Of a DNA stretch of 64,000 bases, positions 8,139 to 16,026 are shown piece by piece. Position 1 is the first letter of the stretch. Every line of letters begins with the position of its first letter. The notes below the pieces were generated by a model. That model ran no database searches, had not been told where the DNA came from, and saw nothing but the letters and a program-made list of their open reading frames with translations. The translations under genes and the position numbers were made by a program. The stretch is from Eoetvoesia sp035555955 (lineage in GTDB: Bacteria > Pseudomonadota > Gammaproteobacteria > Burkholderiales > Burkholderiaceae_B), in contig NZ_DATMGA010000055.1 of NCBI RefSeq assembly GCF_035555955.1, forward strand, positions 21,617 through 85,616. The letters are read 5' to 3'.

Positions 8139-9263
8139 TCATTTCCTTCCAGAACGGCCTTGCGCAATCCGGCGCGCAAGGCCCACGATGCCTTGGGGCA
8201 GGAACATCGTCGTCAGCACGAAAATCAGGCCCAGCGCATACAGCCAGAATTCGGGAAGCGCGCTCGTGAACCAGGTCTTGAGGCCGTTCACCACCCCTGC
8301 CCCCACGATGGGGCCGATCAAGGTTCCCCGGCCTCCCATGGCCACCCAGATGACCATCTCTATCGAGTTCTGCGTGGACATCTCGCTGGGATTGATGATG
8401 CCCACCTGGGGCACGTACAGGGCGCCCGCGATTCCGCACATGATGGCCGAGACGACCCAGACGAAGAGCTTGAAGCCGGCGGGGTCGTAGCCGATGAAGC
8501 GCAGCCGGCTTTCGGAATCCCGCAGCGCCGTCAGGACGCGCCCAAGCTTGGACTGGGTGATGGCGCGGGCCGCCACCAGGCAGCCCGCCAGCATGAGCAG
8601 CGTTGCCCAGTAAAGCGTTGCCCGGGTCTGGGGCGAAGTAATGTCGAAGCCCAGGATGCGGTTGAATCCCGTGAATCCGTTGTTGCCGCCGAAGCCGGTC
8701 TCGTTGCGGAAGAAAAGCAGCATGGCGGCATAGGTCAAGGCTTGTGTAATGATGGAAAAGTACACGCCCTTGATGCGGGAGCGAAAGGCCAGATACCCAA
8801 AGACGAAGGCCAGCGCGCCAGGAACCAGGACGACCAGCAGAACGGCGTACAGGAAGTGGTCGGTAAACGCCCAATACCAGGGAAATTCGTGCCAGCTCAG
8901 GAAGGTCATGAAACCTGGAAGCCCGGCCGGCTGGCCGCCGTCGTGGCTGATGGATCGCATCAGGTACATGCCCAGCGCGTAGCCGCCCAGCGCGAAGAAT
9001 ACGCCATGGCCCAGCGATAGTATGCCGGCGTAGCCCCACACCAGGTCCAGCGCCAGCGCGGCCATGGCGTAGCACATGAACTTGCCGATCAGGCTGACCG
9101 CGTATGATGAGACATGCAGCGGATGGCCCGGCGGAAACGACAGGTTCATCAGCGGCAGCAACGCCAGAACGACGACGGCAATCAGCAGCGCGGTCCAGGC
9201 TGCCGGGGAAAACAGGTTCGGTTGCAAGGCATAACGGCCCGCGCGCTGGTGGACAGAGATCAT
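8139..9263 (-). CDS. urtC: Urea ABC transporter permease UrtC
   Basis: UrtC is the LivM-like membrane subunit of the urea importer. The 374-residue protein has about ten hydrophobic segments and the family stretch LVWGYAGILSLGHGVFFALG, plus EFWLYALGLIFVLTTMFLPQ at the C-terminus. The start at 9263 overlaps the urtB stop as ATGA. The open frame continues upstream into urtB but has no membrane character there, so it was trimmed. Confidence 0.95.
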   Translation of the reverse strand: MISVHQRAGRYALQPNLFSPAAWTALLIAVVVLALLPLMNLSFPPGHPLHVSSYAVSLIGKFMCYAMAALALDLVWGYAGILSLGHGVFFALGGYALGMYLMRSISHDGGQPAGLPGFMTFLSWHEFPWYWAFTDHFLYAVLLVVLVPGALAFVFGYLAFRSRIKGVYFSIITQALTYAAMLLFFRNETGFGGNNGFTGFNRILGFDITSPQTRATLYWATLLMLAGCLVAARAITQSKLGRVLTALRDSESRLRFIGYDPAGFKLFVWVVSAIMCGIAGALYVPQVGIINPSEMSTQNSIEMVIWVAMGGRGTLIGPIVGAGVVNGLKTWFTSALPEFWLYALGLIFVLTTMFLPQGIVGLARRIAQGRSGRK

Positions 9264-10909
9264 TCCGCGCTTCTCCCCCGGGGTGCGAACAGCCCTTGCG
9301 GGCGTTTTTGTACGAACAGCACGATCAGCACCAGGATGGCTATTTTTGCGATGACGGGGCCCGCATAGGGTTCCATCAGCTTGTTGACGCCGCCCAGGCC
9401 CATTGCCGCAACGACGGTGCCGGCCAGTTGCCCGACGCCTCCAAGCACGACCACCATGAACGAGTCGACGATGTAGTTCTGGCCCAGGTCGGGCCCCACA
9501 TTGCCCAACTGGGACAACGCCACCCCGCCCAGGCCGGCTATGCCCGAGCCGATGCCGAAGGCCAGCATGTCGATGCGGCCCGTTGGAACGCCCACGCAGT
9601 CGGCCATCTGCCGGTTCTGGGTAATGGCGCGCACGAACAAGCCTATGCGCGTATGGTTCAGTATCAGCCACACGAACGCCACGACCAGGAAGGCGAAGAC
9701 GATGATGGCAAGACGGTTGTAGCTGAGCACCAGTCCGCCAAGCACCGTTATGCCGCCGGACATCCAGGATGGGTTGGCGACCTCGACGTTTTGCGCGCCG
9801 AACAGGGTTCGCACGGCCTGCATCAGGATGAGGCTGATGCCCCAGGTCGCCAGCAGGGTTTCAAGCGACCGCCCATACAGCCGGCGGATCACCGTGCGCT
9901 CCAGGGCCATGCCTATCGCGGCCGTCGCCAGGAAAGCCGCGGGCAGGGCGGCCAGCACGTACCAGTCCAGCCACGCGGGGGCGAACCGCTGGAACAGAAG
10001 CTGGACGGCGTAGGTGATGTATGCGCCTATCATCAACAGCTCGCCGTGGGCCATGTTGATGACGCCCATCAGCCCGAACGTAATGGCCAGCCCCAGTGCG
10101 GCCAGAAGCAGCACACTGCCCAGGCTGAGGCCATAGAAAATATTGCCGGCCCACTCTATGGCGGCCAGATGCCTGTCGATGCGCGAGATCGCGGTTGCCG
10201 CGCTTGCGCGCACGTTGGCATCGGGTTCGGCAAAGGCGCCGCCGGCATCCTGTACGAGCAAGGCGGCCAAGGCGGGGCGGAAGGCCGCATTGGCGGTTGA
10301 GCCAAGAAGGTTCACGGCATGTTCGCGGATGGCGGGATCCGGGCTTTTCAATTCCAGGCCGGCCTGCGCCGTTTCCAAAGCGGTGCGCACTTCGGAGTCT
10401 GTTTCTTGTGCCAACGCGCGTGTGATGGGCGCCAGCGCCGCCGGGTCGCTGCTTTTCTGGAGATGCCTGGCCGCCGCAAGGCGTGTTGGCGCCTCTTTTG
10501 AAAGTATCCTGGAGGTAGCGAGGGCGTCCGCAATGGCGCTGCGCAGGCGGTTGTTGAGGACTATGGTTTCCGCGTCCTCCGGCAAAACTTGTTCCTGGCC
10601 TGTGGCCGGATCGACGGCGCGTTTTGCGTCGTCCGAGACGAGGATTCTTCCCTGGGCGGTGACGTACAGCTTGTCGCTGCCCAACGCCTCCAGCACTGTG
10701 ACGGCTTCCTGGCTGGAGGCGTCGCCGAGCTGTTCGATTGCCTGCAGCTTGGCACGGGTATCGCCGCTCGCCAAGGGGGCGAGCAGCGCCGGGTCGACTG
10801 TGCCGGCCCCCGCCGCCATGGCCGCCGCCGACAGCAGCAATGCCAGGAGCAGCGCAAGGGCGATGGTCCGGATCGTGGCGATGAACATGGCGGGCCCGTT
10901 GACGAACAT
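9260..10909 (-). CDS. urtB: Urea ABC transporter permease UrtB with N-terminal HEAT-like domain
   Basis: UrtB is the LivH-like permease of the urea importer. At 549 residues it is about 250 longer than LivH. The extra part follows a signal-like hydrophobic segment (about residues 10-35) and is Ala/Leu-rich helical sequence with repeated LxxLxxx(D/E) patterns, resembling HEAT-type repeats. The membrane part begins near residue 240 and includes ITFGLMGVINMAHGELLMIG. Such extended UrtB proteins are known in proteobacteria. The start is placed at the ATG at 10909, which has GGAG 5 bases upstream; a TTG at 10924 is also in frame. Confidence 0.93.
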   Translation of the reverse strand: MFVNGPAMFIATIRTIALALLLALLLSAAAMAAGAGTVDPALLAPLASGDTRAKLQAIEQLGDASSQEAVTVLEALGSDKLYVTAQGRILVSDDAKRAVDPATGQEQVLPEDAETIVLNNRLRSAIADALATSRILSKEAPTRLAAARHLQKSSDPAALAPITRALAQETDSEVRTALETAQAGLELKSPDPAIREHAVNLLGSTANAAFRPALAALLVQDAGGAFAEPDANVRASAATAISRIDRHLAAIEWAGNIFYGLSLGSVLLLAALGLAITFGLMGVINMAHGELLMIGAYITYAVQLLFQRFAPAWLDWYVLAALPAAFLATAAIGMALERTVIRRLYGRSLETLLATWGISLILMQAVRTLFGAQNVEVANPSWMSGGITVLGGLVLSYNRLAIIVFAFLVVAFVWLILNHTRIGLFVRAITQNRQMADCVGVPTGRIDMLAFGIGSGIAGLGGVALSQLGNVGPDLGQNYIVDSFMVVVLGGVGQLAGTVVAAMGLGGVNKLMEPYAGPVIAKIAILVLIVLFVQKRPQGLFAPRGRSAE

Positions 10910-10924
10910 GATGGCTCCGTTCAA

Positions 10925-12175
10925 TTAAAGGCCTTGCTTGCCTTCGTTGCCCGGAATGTACGGGCTCCAAGGCTGGGCACGGATTGGGCCCTTGGTTTTC
11001 CAGACGATGTTGAACTGGCCGTCGGCCCGGATCTCGCCGATGAATACCGGTTTGTGAAGGTGATGGTTGGTCTTGTCCATTTCTATCGTGAAGCCGTCCG
11101 GCGCCTTGAATGTCTGTCCGCCCATGGCGGCAATGACTTTGTCCACATCGGTCGACTTGGCTTTTTCGACGGCCTGCTTCCACATATTGATGCCGATATA
11201 GGTGGCTTCCATGGGGTCGTTGGTGACCACGGTGCCGGCATTGGGCAGGTTCTTCGCCTTGGCGTAGGCCTTCCATTTCTCGACGAAGGCGGCGTTTACG
11301 GGGTTCTTGATGGACTCGAAGTAGTTCCAGGCCGCCAGGTGCCCGACCAGGGGCTTGGTGTCCACGCCTCTAAGCTCTTCCTCGCCCACCGAGAATGCGA
11401 TGACCGGGATGTCGGTGGCCTTGATGCCGGCATTGCCCAGTTCCTTGTAGAACGGCACGTTCGAATCGCCGTTGATGGTGGAGATGACGGCTGTTTTCCC
11501 GCCCGCGGAAAATTGCTTGATGTCCGCCACGATGGTCTGGTAGTCGGAGTGGCCGAACGGCGTGTAGATCTCTTTGATGTCGCTGTCCTTGACGCCCTTC
11601 GAGTGCAGGAACGAGCGCAGGATCTTGTTGGTCGTCCTGGGATAGACGTAGTCGGTGCCAAGCAGCACGAACCGTTTTGCCCCGCCCCCGTCTTCGCTCA
11701 TCAGGTATTCGACGGCGGGAATGGCCTGCTGGTTGGGCGCCGCCCCGGTATAGAACACGTTCTTCTCCAGCTCTTCGCCTTCGTATTGCACGGGGTAGAA
11801 CAGCAGGCCGTTCAATTCCTTGAAAACCGGCAGCACGGATTTGCGCGAAACGGACGTCCAGCAGCCGAAGACGACCGCCACCTTGTCTTGCGCCAGGAGC
11901 TGGCGCGCCTTTTCGGCAAAAAGAGGCCAGTTGGAGGCGGGGTCGACGATGACGGGCTCCAGTTTCTTGCCCATGACGCCGCCATGGGCGTTGATTTCCT
12001 CGATGGTCATCAACGCCACGTCCTTGAGCGACGTCTCGGAAATCGCCATCGTGCCGGATAAGGAATGAAGAATGCCTACCTTGATCGTATCGGCGGCAAA
12101 CACTTGCGGGATCCAGCCCGACAGGGCGAACAGGCTGGCGGCGGTTAGTTGCTTGAGAACTCGTCTACGTTGCAT
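10925..12175 (-). CDS. urtA: Urea ABC transporter substrate-binding protein UrtA
   Basis: UrtA is the periplasmic urea-binding protein. The 416-residue product begins MQRRRVLKQLTAASLFALSG, an export signal with a twin-arginine-like start, and the mature part begins DTIKVGILHSLSGTMAISE, which is diagnostic of UrtA/FmdD-type binding proteins. The ATG at 12175 is preceded by GGAG at 5 bases; the open frame beyond it runs through intergenic repeats. It is the first gene of the urt-ure unit and lies downstream of a sigma-54 promoter. Amide-binding FmdD is the main alternative, but the urease genes argue for urea. Confidence 0.95.
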   Translation of the reverse strand: MQRRRVLKQLTAASLFALSGWIPQVFAADTIKVGILHSLSGTMAISETSLKDVALMTIEEINAHGGVMGKKLEPVIVDPASNWPLFAEKARQLLAQDKVAVVFGCWTSVSRKSVLPVFKELNGLLFYPVQYEGEELEKNVFYTGAAPNQQAIPAVEYLMSEDGGGAKRFVLLGTDYVYPRTTNKILRSFLHSKGVKDSDIKEIYTPFGHSDYQTIVADIKQFSAGGKTAVISTINGDSNVPFYKELGNAGIKATDIPVIAFSVGEEELRGVDTKPLVGHLAAWNYFESIKNPVNAAFVEKWKAYAKAKNLPNAGTVVTNDPMEATYIGINMWKQAVEKAKSTDVDKVIAAMGGQTFKAPDGFTIEMDKTNHHLHKPVFIGEIRADGQFNIVWKTKGPIRAQPWSPYIPGNEGKQGL

Positions 12176-12245
12176 GATGGCTCCAGATAAAAGAAGGACA
12201 GTCGAAGGCGGGCCCGCGATGCAAAATGCCCGATACACCACACTA

Positions 12246-12261
12246 AGCAATAACCGTGCCA
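12246..12261 (-). promoter_or_regulatory. Sigma-54 (-24/-12) promoter of the urt-ure unit
   Basis: Read on the minus strand the sequence is TGGCACG, four bases, TTGCT. This fits the consensus TGGCACG-N4-TTGCW at every specified position. The -12 GC lies about 70 bases upstream of the urtA ATG, giving an expected leader of roughly 60 bases. Sigma-54 promoters need an enhancer-binding activator; NtrC, the nitrogen-limitation activator, is the expected one for urea genes. I did not find a convincing NtrC site pair nearby. Confidence 0.85.
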
Positions 12262-12290
12262 GTCTTTTTGCCGTAGGGCCGCCCCAAGGC

Positions 12291-12311
12291 AAAAAAGCCC
12301 CCTCGGGGGGC
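12291..12311 (-). terminator. Intrinsic terminator in repeat copy 1
   Basis: On the minus strand GCCCCC, a 3-base loop and GGGGGC are followed by six T, the form of a Rho-independent terminator. It would stop transcripts coming from the PACE gene before they reach the urtA promoter. Confidence 0.7.
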
Positions 12312-12372
12312 AGCAAACCGCGCAAGCGGTGAAGCGTGGGGGTACTGTTTTGCCGTAGGGCCGCCCCAAGGC

Positions 12373-12393
12373 AAAAAAGCCCCCTCGGGGGGC
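12373..12393 (-). terminator. Intrinsic terminator in repeat copy 2
   Basis: This is a second copy of the same 6-bp GC stem and T6 tail, 82 bases upstream of the first on the minus strand. A third, degenerate hairpin (12459-12475) has a similar stem but only a short T run. Confidence 0.7.
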
Positions 12394-12588
12394 AGCAAAC
12401 CGCGCAAGCGGTGAAGCGTGGGGGTACCGTTCCGCCGCAGGGCCGCCCCAATGCGAAACGCCCCTTCTGGGGGCGATGATTTCGCGCGCCGCGGCGCAGC
12501 TATGGCTGATGATGGTGCGCCGGCGCACCGCTATATGGGAGCGGATGCGTCAAACAGGTGCGTGGCGGAGCGTTGCCGGCGTGCGCAG

Positions 12589-13032
12589 CTACGACTGGGT
12601 TTTCACCTGCGCGGCCGGTATGGGGAATATCCAGTCGTAGGCGTAGTTGAAGATGAAGGCGTAGACCATAAAGAAGGCGGCCAGCAGGATGTCCATCATG
12701 AAGGCCATGTAAAGGCTGATGCCAAGATACCAGGCCACCAGCGGCAGCATGATGGCCAGCATGCCGGCTTCGAAGGCCACGGCGTGGAAGACCCGCAGCG
12801 GCAGGCTTTTCGCGGTCGATCCCGTCAGCCGGAGCATTGCGTGGTCGAAGCCGTAGTTGTACAGATAGTTCCAGACGGTCGCCACAAGGGAGGCGAGCAC
12901 GCTGAGGATGCCCATGCTGGCAAAGGACAGGTCGAAAAGCAGCGCGCCGGCGGGAGTGACGATTGCCAGGGCGATGGCTTCAAAAAGCAGGGTGTGCCGG
13001 ATTCGGTCTTTGCTGGTGCGCATTGCGGTCAT
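12589..13032 (-). CDS. PACE-family multidrug/biocide efflux protein
   Basis: PACE (proteobacterial antimicrobial compound efflux) proteins are small proton-coupled exporters of biocides such as chlorhexidine, with short-chain polyamines as proposed natural substrates. The 147-residue product has two tandem two-helix repeats with the expected motifs: RIRHTLLFE and WNYLYNYGFDH in the first, RVFHAVAFE and FNYAYDW in the second. The Glu in the first motif is the proton-coupling residue in characterised members. The start could be 13032 or 13023; a longer frame to 13098 adds unrelated residues. It is separated from lpxO by about 100 bases. Confidence 0.9.
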   Translation of the reverse strand: MTAMRTSKDRIRHTLLFEAIALAIVTPAGALLFDLSFASMGILSVLASLVATVWNYLYNYGFDHAMLRLTGSTAKSLPLRVFHAVAFEAGMLAIMLPLVAWYLGISLYMAFMMDILLAAFFMVYAFIFNYAYDWIFPIPAAQVKTQS

Positions 13033-13131
13033 GGGTTTCAGGCCTCGCGTGTTCGAGACCCAGGTGGTTTCAGCGGGTGTTGGGCAAGGGGCAGTCATCG
13101 CCCCCCCTTGCCCGGAGCCTGTGGGCAGGCC

Positions 13132-14031
13132 CTAGAGCAACGAGATCAGCCCGATGGGAATGCCGGCCAGCAGCAGCCACTTGATGATGTAGTACAGCGG
13201 CTTGTTCTTTTGCTTGAGCCGCTTGCCCGCCAGGCGGAATTTCTGGATGTACTTGAACGAGCGGTTCAGCCCGCCGGTGCGGTCGTTGTCGTCGTTGGGC
13301 GACGAGGCGGCAGCCATGACGTTGCGCGCGAACCAATGGTTGACGGCGGCCGCCCAGCGGTACTTCATGGGTCGTTCTACGTCGCAGAACAGAATGATGC
13401 GATCCGCCTCCGACTGATTCTCGGCGTAGTGGATGAAGGTTTCGTCGAACAGCACCGCCTCGCCGTCGCGCCAGCTATAGGGAATGCCGTCCACGTTGAT
13501 GAAGCAGCGGTCATCGTTGGGCGTGACCAGGCCGAGGTGGTAGCGGATCGAGCCGGCGTAGGGGTCGCGGTGCTTCATCAGCTTGCTGCCAGGCGGCAGC
13601 TCGGCGAACATGGCGGCCTTGATGCTGGGGATGCCGTTGAGGATCTCGGTGGTTCGGGGGCAAAGCTGGCGCGCCGATTCATGGTTGTCGCTGTACCACT
13701 TAAGGTAAAAGCGCTTCCAGCCCCGGCTGAAAAACGAGTTGAAGCCCAGGTCGTCGAGCTTTTGCGAGCTTTTGATGTGTCCTTGCAGCGTCAGCGCCTC
13801 GTCGCGGATTTCCTGCCAGCGGCTGGTCAGCGCCTTGAGCTCGGGGAATTCGTCCTGCGAATGGTAGGCGCGATCCGGCACCTTCGAGAACATGTACAGG
13901 AAGGCATTGATGGGCGCCATGAAGCTGGAGTGATCCGAAAGCTGGCGGAAGAACCGGAAGCGCACCTTGCCGCGGAAATGCACATAGAGGACGCTGGCTG
14001 CAATGAAGAGCACAACAAGGATTTTGATCAT
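13132..14031 (-). CDS. lpxO: LpxO-like aspartyl/asparaginyl beta-hydroxylase (lipid A 2-hydroxylase)
   Basis: LpxO is an inner-membrane Fe(II)/2-oxoglutarate dioxygenase that hydroxylates a secondary acyl chain of lipid A. The 299-residue protein has a hydrophobic N-terminal anchor (residues 1-20), a second one at the C-terminus, and the dioxygenase metal site visible as KHRDPYAGSIRYHLGL (His and Asp ligands) and FDETFIHYAEN (distal His). The start at 14031 (MIKILVVLF) was chosen over an upstream frame because it opens directly with the membrane anchor. Family assignment is firm; the lipid A substrate is inferred from close similarity of these motifs to LpxO. Confidence 0.87.
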   Translation of the reverse strand: MIKILVVLFIAASVLYVHFRGKVRFRFFRQLSDHSSFMAPINAFLYMFSKVPDRAYHSQDEFPELKALTSRWQEIRDEALTLQGHIKSSQKLDDLGFNSFFSRGWKRFYLKWYSDNHESARQLCPRTTEILNGIPSIKAAMFAELPPGSKLMKHRDPYAGSIRYHLGLVTPNDDRCFINVDGIPYSWRDGEAVLFDETFIHYAENQSEADRIILFCDVERPMKYRWAAAVNHWFARNVMAAASSPNDDNDRTGGLNRSFKYIQKFRLAGKRLKQKNKPLYYIIKWLLLAGIPIGLISLL

Positions 14032-14232
14032 GACGATGAATGCATAAGAAGAATCTGTGGCCCGGCTACGCAAGGCCCGGCCAGCCGCTTGGGAGCGCGA
14101 TGCGGTAATTGTATGCCAAGGGGCGCCGGATGCCTTGACAAAAGGGCGGCCTCTTGCCGTGCCGCCATCGCCGGCATGCCCGGTTGCCGGGCTTTCACGG
14201 GCCTGGACGGGCCGTTCCGGGCGTCTGCAGGG

Positions 14233-14832
14233 CTATTGAGGGGGGTTCTGGGAAATATGCTGCGCGATTTCCCTTTCCACCCGTCTGTCGGGTATTAGCC
14301 ACAGGCAGGCAACAATGACGTAGAACGCGCCGGATACCCATTGCGAGAAGAACGACGTGCCGATGCCGAGCAGATAGAGGACGGGTGAGATCTTGCCCTT
14401 GAAGTCGCGGCTTACTGCATGCGCCAGCACCGAGCCCGGCCCTTGCTGCCTGATGATGCGGCTTTGCAGGATGACATAGGCAATGGCGCAGCACAGCAGG
14501 TTTACGCCGTACAGGAACAGCGTGACGGGAGCGAAATGGTTCTCGCCCATCCAGCCTGTGGTGAAGGGCAGCAGCGAAAGCCAGAACAGCAGGTGAAGAT
14601 TGCTCCACAAGATGGCGCCGTTGACCTTGCCGGCCAGATGCAGCATGTGGTGATGATTGTTCCAGTAGATGCCTACGTAGATGAAGCTCAATACGTAGCT
14701 GAGGAATACGGGCAGCACCGACAGCAGCGCGGGAAAGGTGGGCTCGTGCGGCACCTTCATTTCGAGCACCATGATGGTGATGATGATCGCCAGCACACCG
14801 TCGCTGAAGGCTTCAAGGCGATTTTTCTCCAT
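14233..14832 (-). CDS. TMEM175/DUF1211-family potassium channel-like protein
   Basis: The 199-residue protein starts MEKNRLEAFSDGVLAIIIT, which matches the TMEM175 signature RxxxFSDGVxAI. It has about six hydrophobic segments, including HHHMLHLAG between helices and WSNLHLLFWLSLLPF. Bacterial TMEM175 proteins form tetrameric potassium-selective channels in the membrane. An AGGAG site lies before the ATG. It lies upstream of lpxO on the same strand with a gap of about 200 bases, so it may have its own promoter. I infer no specific physiological role. Confidence 0.88.
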   Translation of the reverse strand: MEKNRLEAFSDGVLAIIITIMVLEMKVPHEPTFPALLSVLPVFLSYVLSFIYVGIYWNNHHHMLHLAGKVNGAILWSNLHLLFWLSLLPFTTGWMGENHFAPVTLFLYGVNLLCCAIAYVILQSRIIRQQGPGSVLAHAVSRDFKGKISPVLYLLGIGTSFFSQWVSGAFYVIVACLWLIPDRRVEREIAQHISQNPPQ

Positions 14833-14896
14833 GCTTTTCTCCTGGGCCCTGGTTCAAGAACGCAAATTTACGCACAAGCCGGCGGGTTTTGTCCAG

Positions 14897-15808
14897 TCAG
14901 GGGTTTGCGGATTCCATGTGTTCCTTGAACCTGAGCTGGAACGGGGAAAAGTTCTTGTCTTTCCGGTGGGCAAGATAGATGGGGACGGACATGCCGAATT
15001 CGGGGGTTTCGACGCTGCGCAAAGTGCCGCGCTCCAGTTCGTCGGCCACGGCCGACCGGAACAGCAGGCAGACGCCGAAGTCGCGCAGCACGGCTGTTTT
15101 CTGGGCTTCGGGGTGGCCAAGCGCCAGCACGATGCGCCGGGAGGCGATGCCGCTGGTGCGCAGCAGGCTTTCTTCGAGGTGCTTCATGACTCGCCCGCTG
15201 GTGGTGCTGATGAACGGCAGTTTCGATATTTGCTCGCGCGTGGCGGTTCGCCCGACCCATTTGCTGTGCGGCGCGCTCACCAGCAACAGCGGTTCGTTCC
15301 ATAAGGCATGAACCGCCAGGCCGTCCAGGCGCTGTTCGGGGGAAAGAACGACCACCGCCATGTCGCATTCGCCGGTTCGCGCGTCCTCCAGGGCGATCTT
15401 GGGGTTGGAGATCGACAGTTCGACCTGGCCGTCTGGATGTTCCGTCTGGAAGTCGCAGATCAGGCCGGGCAGTTGGTACGTGCCCACGCTCATCGAGGCG
15501 CCGACGACCACCTTGTCTGTGCCGAAGGGCGTGGCCGCGCCGATTTCGCGTTCCATTTCCAGGGTGCGCCGCACGACGTCCCGGGCCCATTCCAGCACCT
15601 TCAGCCCGGTTGGCGTCAGCACGATGCCGCGTCCTTCGCGGCGTATGAGTTTGGCCCCCAGCTTGTCCTCCATGCTGCGGATATGGGAGGTGACGACAGG
15701 CTGGGTGATGCAAAGGTAGTCGGCGGCGCGCGTGACGCTGCGCAGTTCGGCAACGGTGCAGAACACCTCCAGCTTCTGGAGGGTGACGTGGGCATTGAGT
15801 CCGCGCAT
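14897..15808 (-). CDS. LysR-family transcriptional regulator
   Basis: The 303-residue protein has the N-terminal LysR winged helix-turn-helix (about residues 8-65, with VTRAADYLCITQPVVTSHIR as recognition region) and a C-terminal periplasmic-binding-like effector domain. It is transcribed divergently from the aldehyde dehydrogenase operon across a 218-base gap that contains two inverted repeats. By the usual LysR layout it should regulate that operon in response to its substrate or a pathway intermediate. The effector is unknown. Confidence 0.92.
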   Translation of the reverse strand: MRGLNAHVTLQKLEVFCTVAELRSVTRAADYLCITQPVVTSHIRSMEDKLGAKLIRREGRGIVLTPTGLKVLEWARDVVRRTLEMEREIGAATPFGTDKVVVGASMSVGTYQLPGLICDFQTEHPDGQVELSISNPKIALEDARTGECDMAVVVLSPEQRLDGLAVHALWNEPLLLVSAPHSKWVGRTATREQISKLPFISTTSGRVMKHLEESLLRTSGIASRRIVLALGHPEAQKTAVLRDFGVCLLFRSAVADELERGTLRSVETPEFGMSVPIYLAHRKDKNFSPFQLRFKEHMESANP

Positions 15809-15858
15809 GGGCGTTGCCTCGCAGGAAAAGGGAAAAGGGGAAAAAGAGAAAAAAGAGA

Positions 15859-15882
15859 ATTCATAGCCATATGGCTATGAAT
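15859..15882. promoter_or_regulatory. Perfect 24-bp palindrome, candidate LysR operator
   Basis: The arms ATTCATAGCCAT and ATGGCTATGAAT are exact reverse complements with no spacer. The site lies 50 bases upstream of the LysR gene and about 145 bases upstream of the aldehyde dehydrogenase start, where an autoregulatory or activating site would be expected. Confidence 0.6.
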
Positions 15883-15901
15883 GATTGCTTAATTATCGAT
15901 T

Positions 15902-15935
15902 AGACGTATATGTTTTGGCAACCTAGCATACGTCT
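15902..15935. promoter_or_regulatory. Inverted repeat with 8-bp arms upstream of the catabolic operon
   Basis: AGACGTAT and ATACGTCT are separated by 18 bases. The repeat lies between the palindrome at 15859 and the first operon gene, in an AT-richer stretch. It could be a second regulator contact site or part of the promoter. This is seen in sequence; the role is inferred. Confidence 0.4.
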
Positions 15936-16026
15936 GAAGACCAACGGTGGGCACACGGCGATCGCCAGTTCCGGCGCCGCTTCGAGCCTGTTTTCCGTAC
16001 CCACCCATAGAAGGAAGGTTGCTTTC

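Larger units (their letters stand above)
12265..12487. repeat. 82-bp tandem repeat, about 2.7 copies
   Basis: Two nearly identical units of exactly 82 bases are followed by a diverged partial third; the block CCGTAGGGCCGCCCCAAGGC recurs at 12271 and 12353, with a variant at 12435. Each unit contains a GC-rich hairpin next to an A6 run and the phrase CAAACCGCGCAAGCGGTGAA. Units of this kind are common in intergenic regions of Burkholderiales genomes. The array fills most of the 413-base gap between urtA and the PACE gene and lies directly upstream of the sigma-54 promoter. Confidence 0.9.

Noticed and set aside
12265..12487. CRISPR-like array
   Set aside because: The units are contiguous tandem copies with no unique spacers between short repeats, so this is not a CRISPR array.
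12514..12529. 16-bp palindrome GGTGCGCCGGCGCACC as an NtrC site
   Set aside because: The half-sites are in the opposite order to the NtrC consensus (GCACC then GGTGC), so I do not claim it as an enhancer, although the palindrome itself is perfect.
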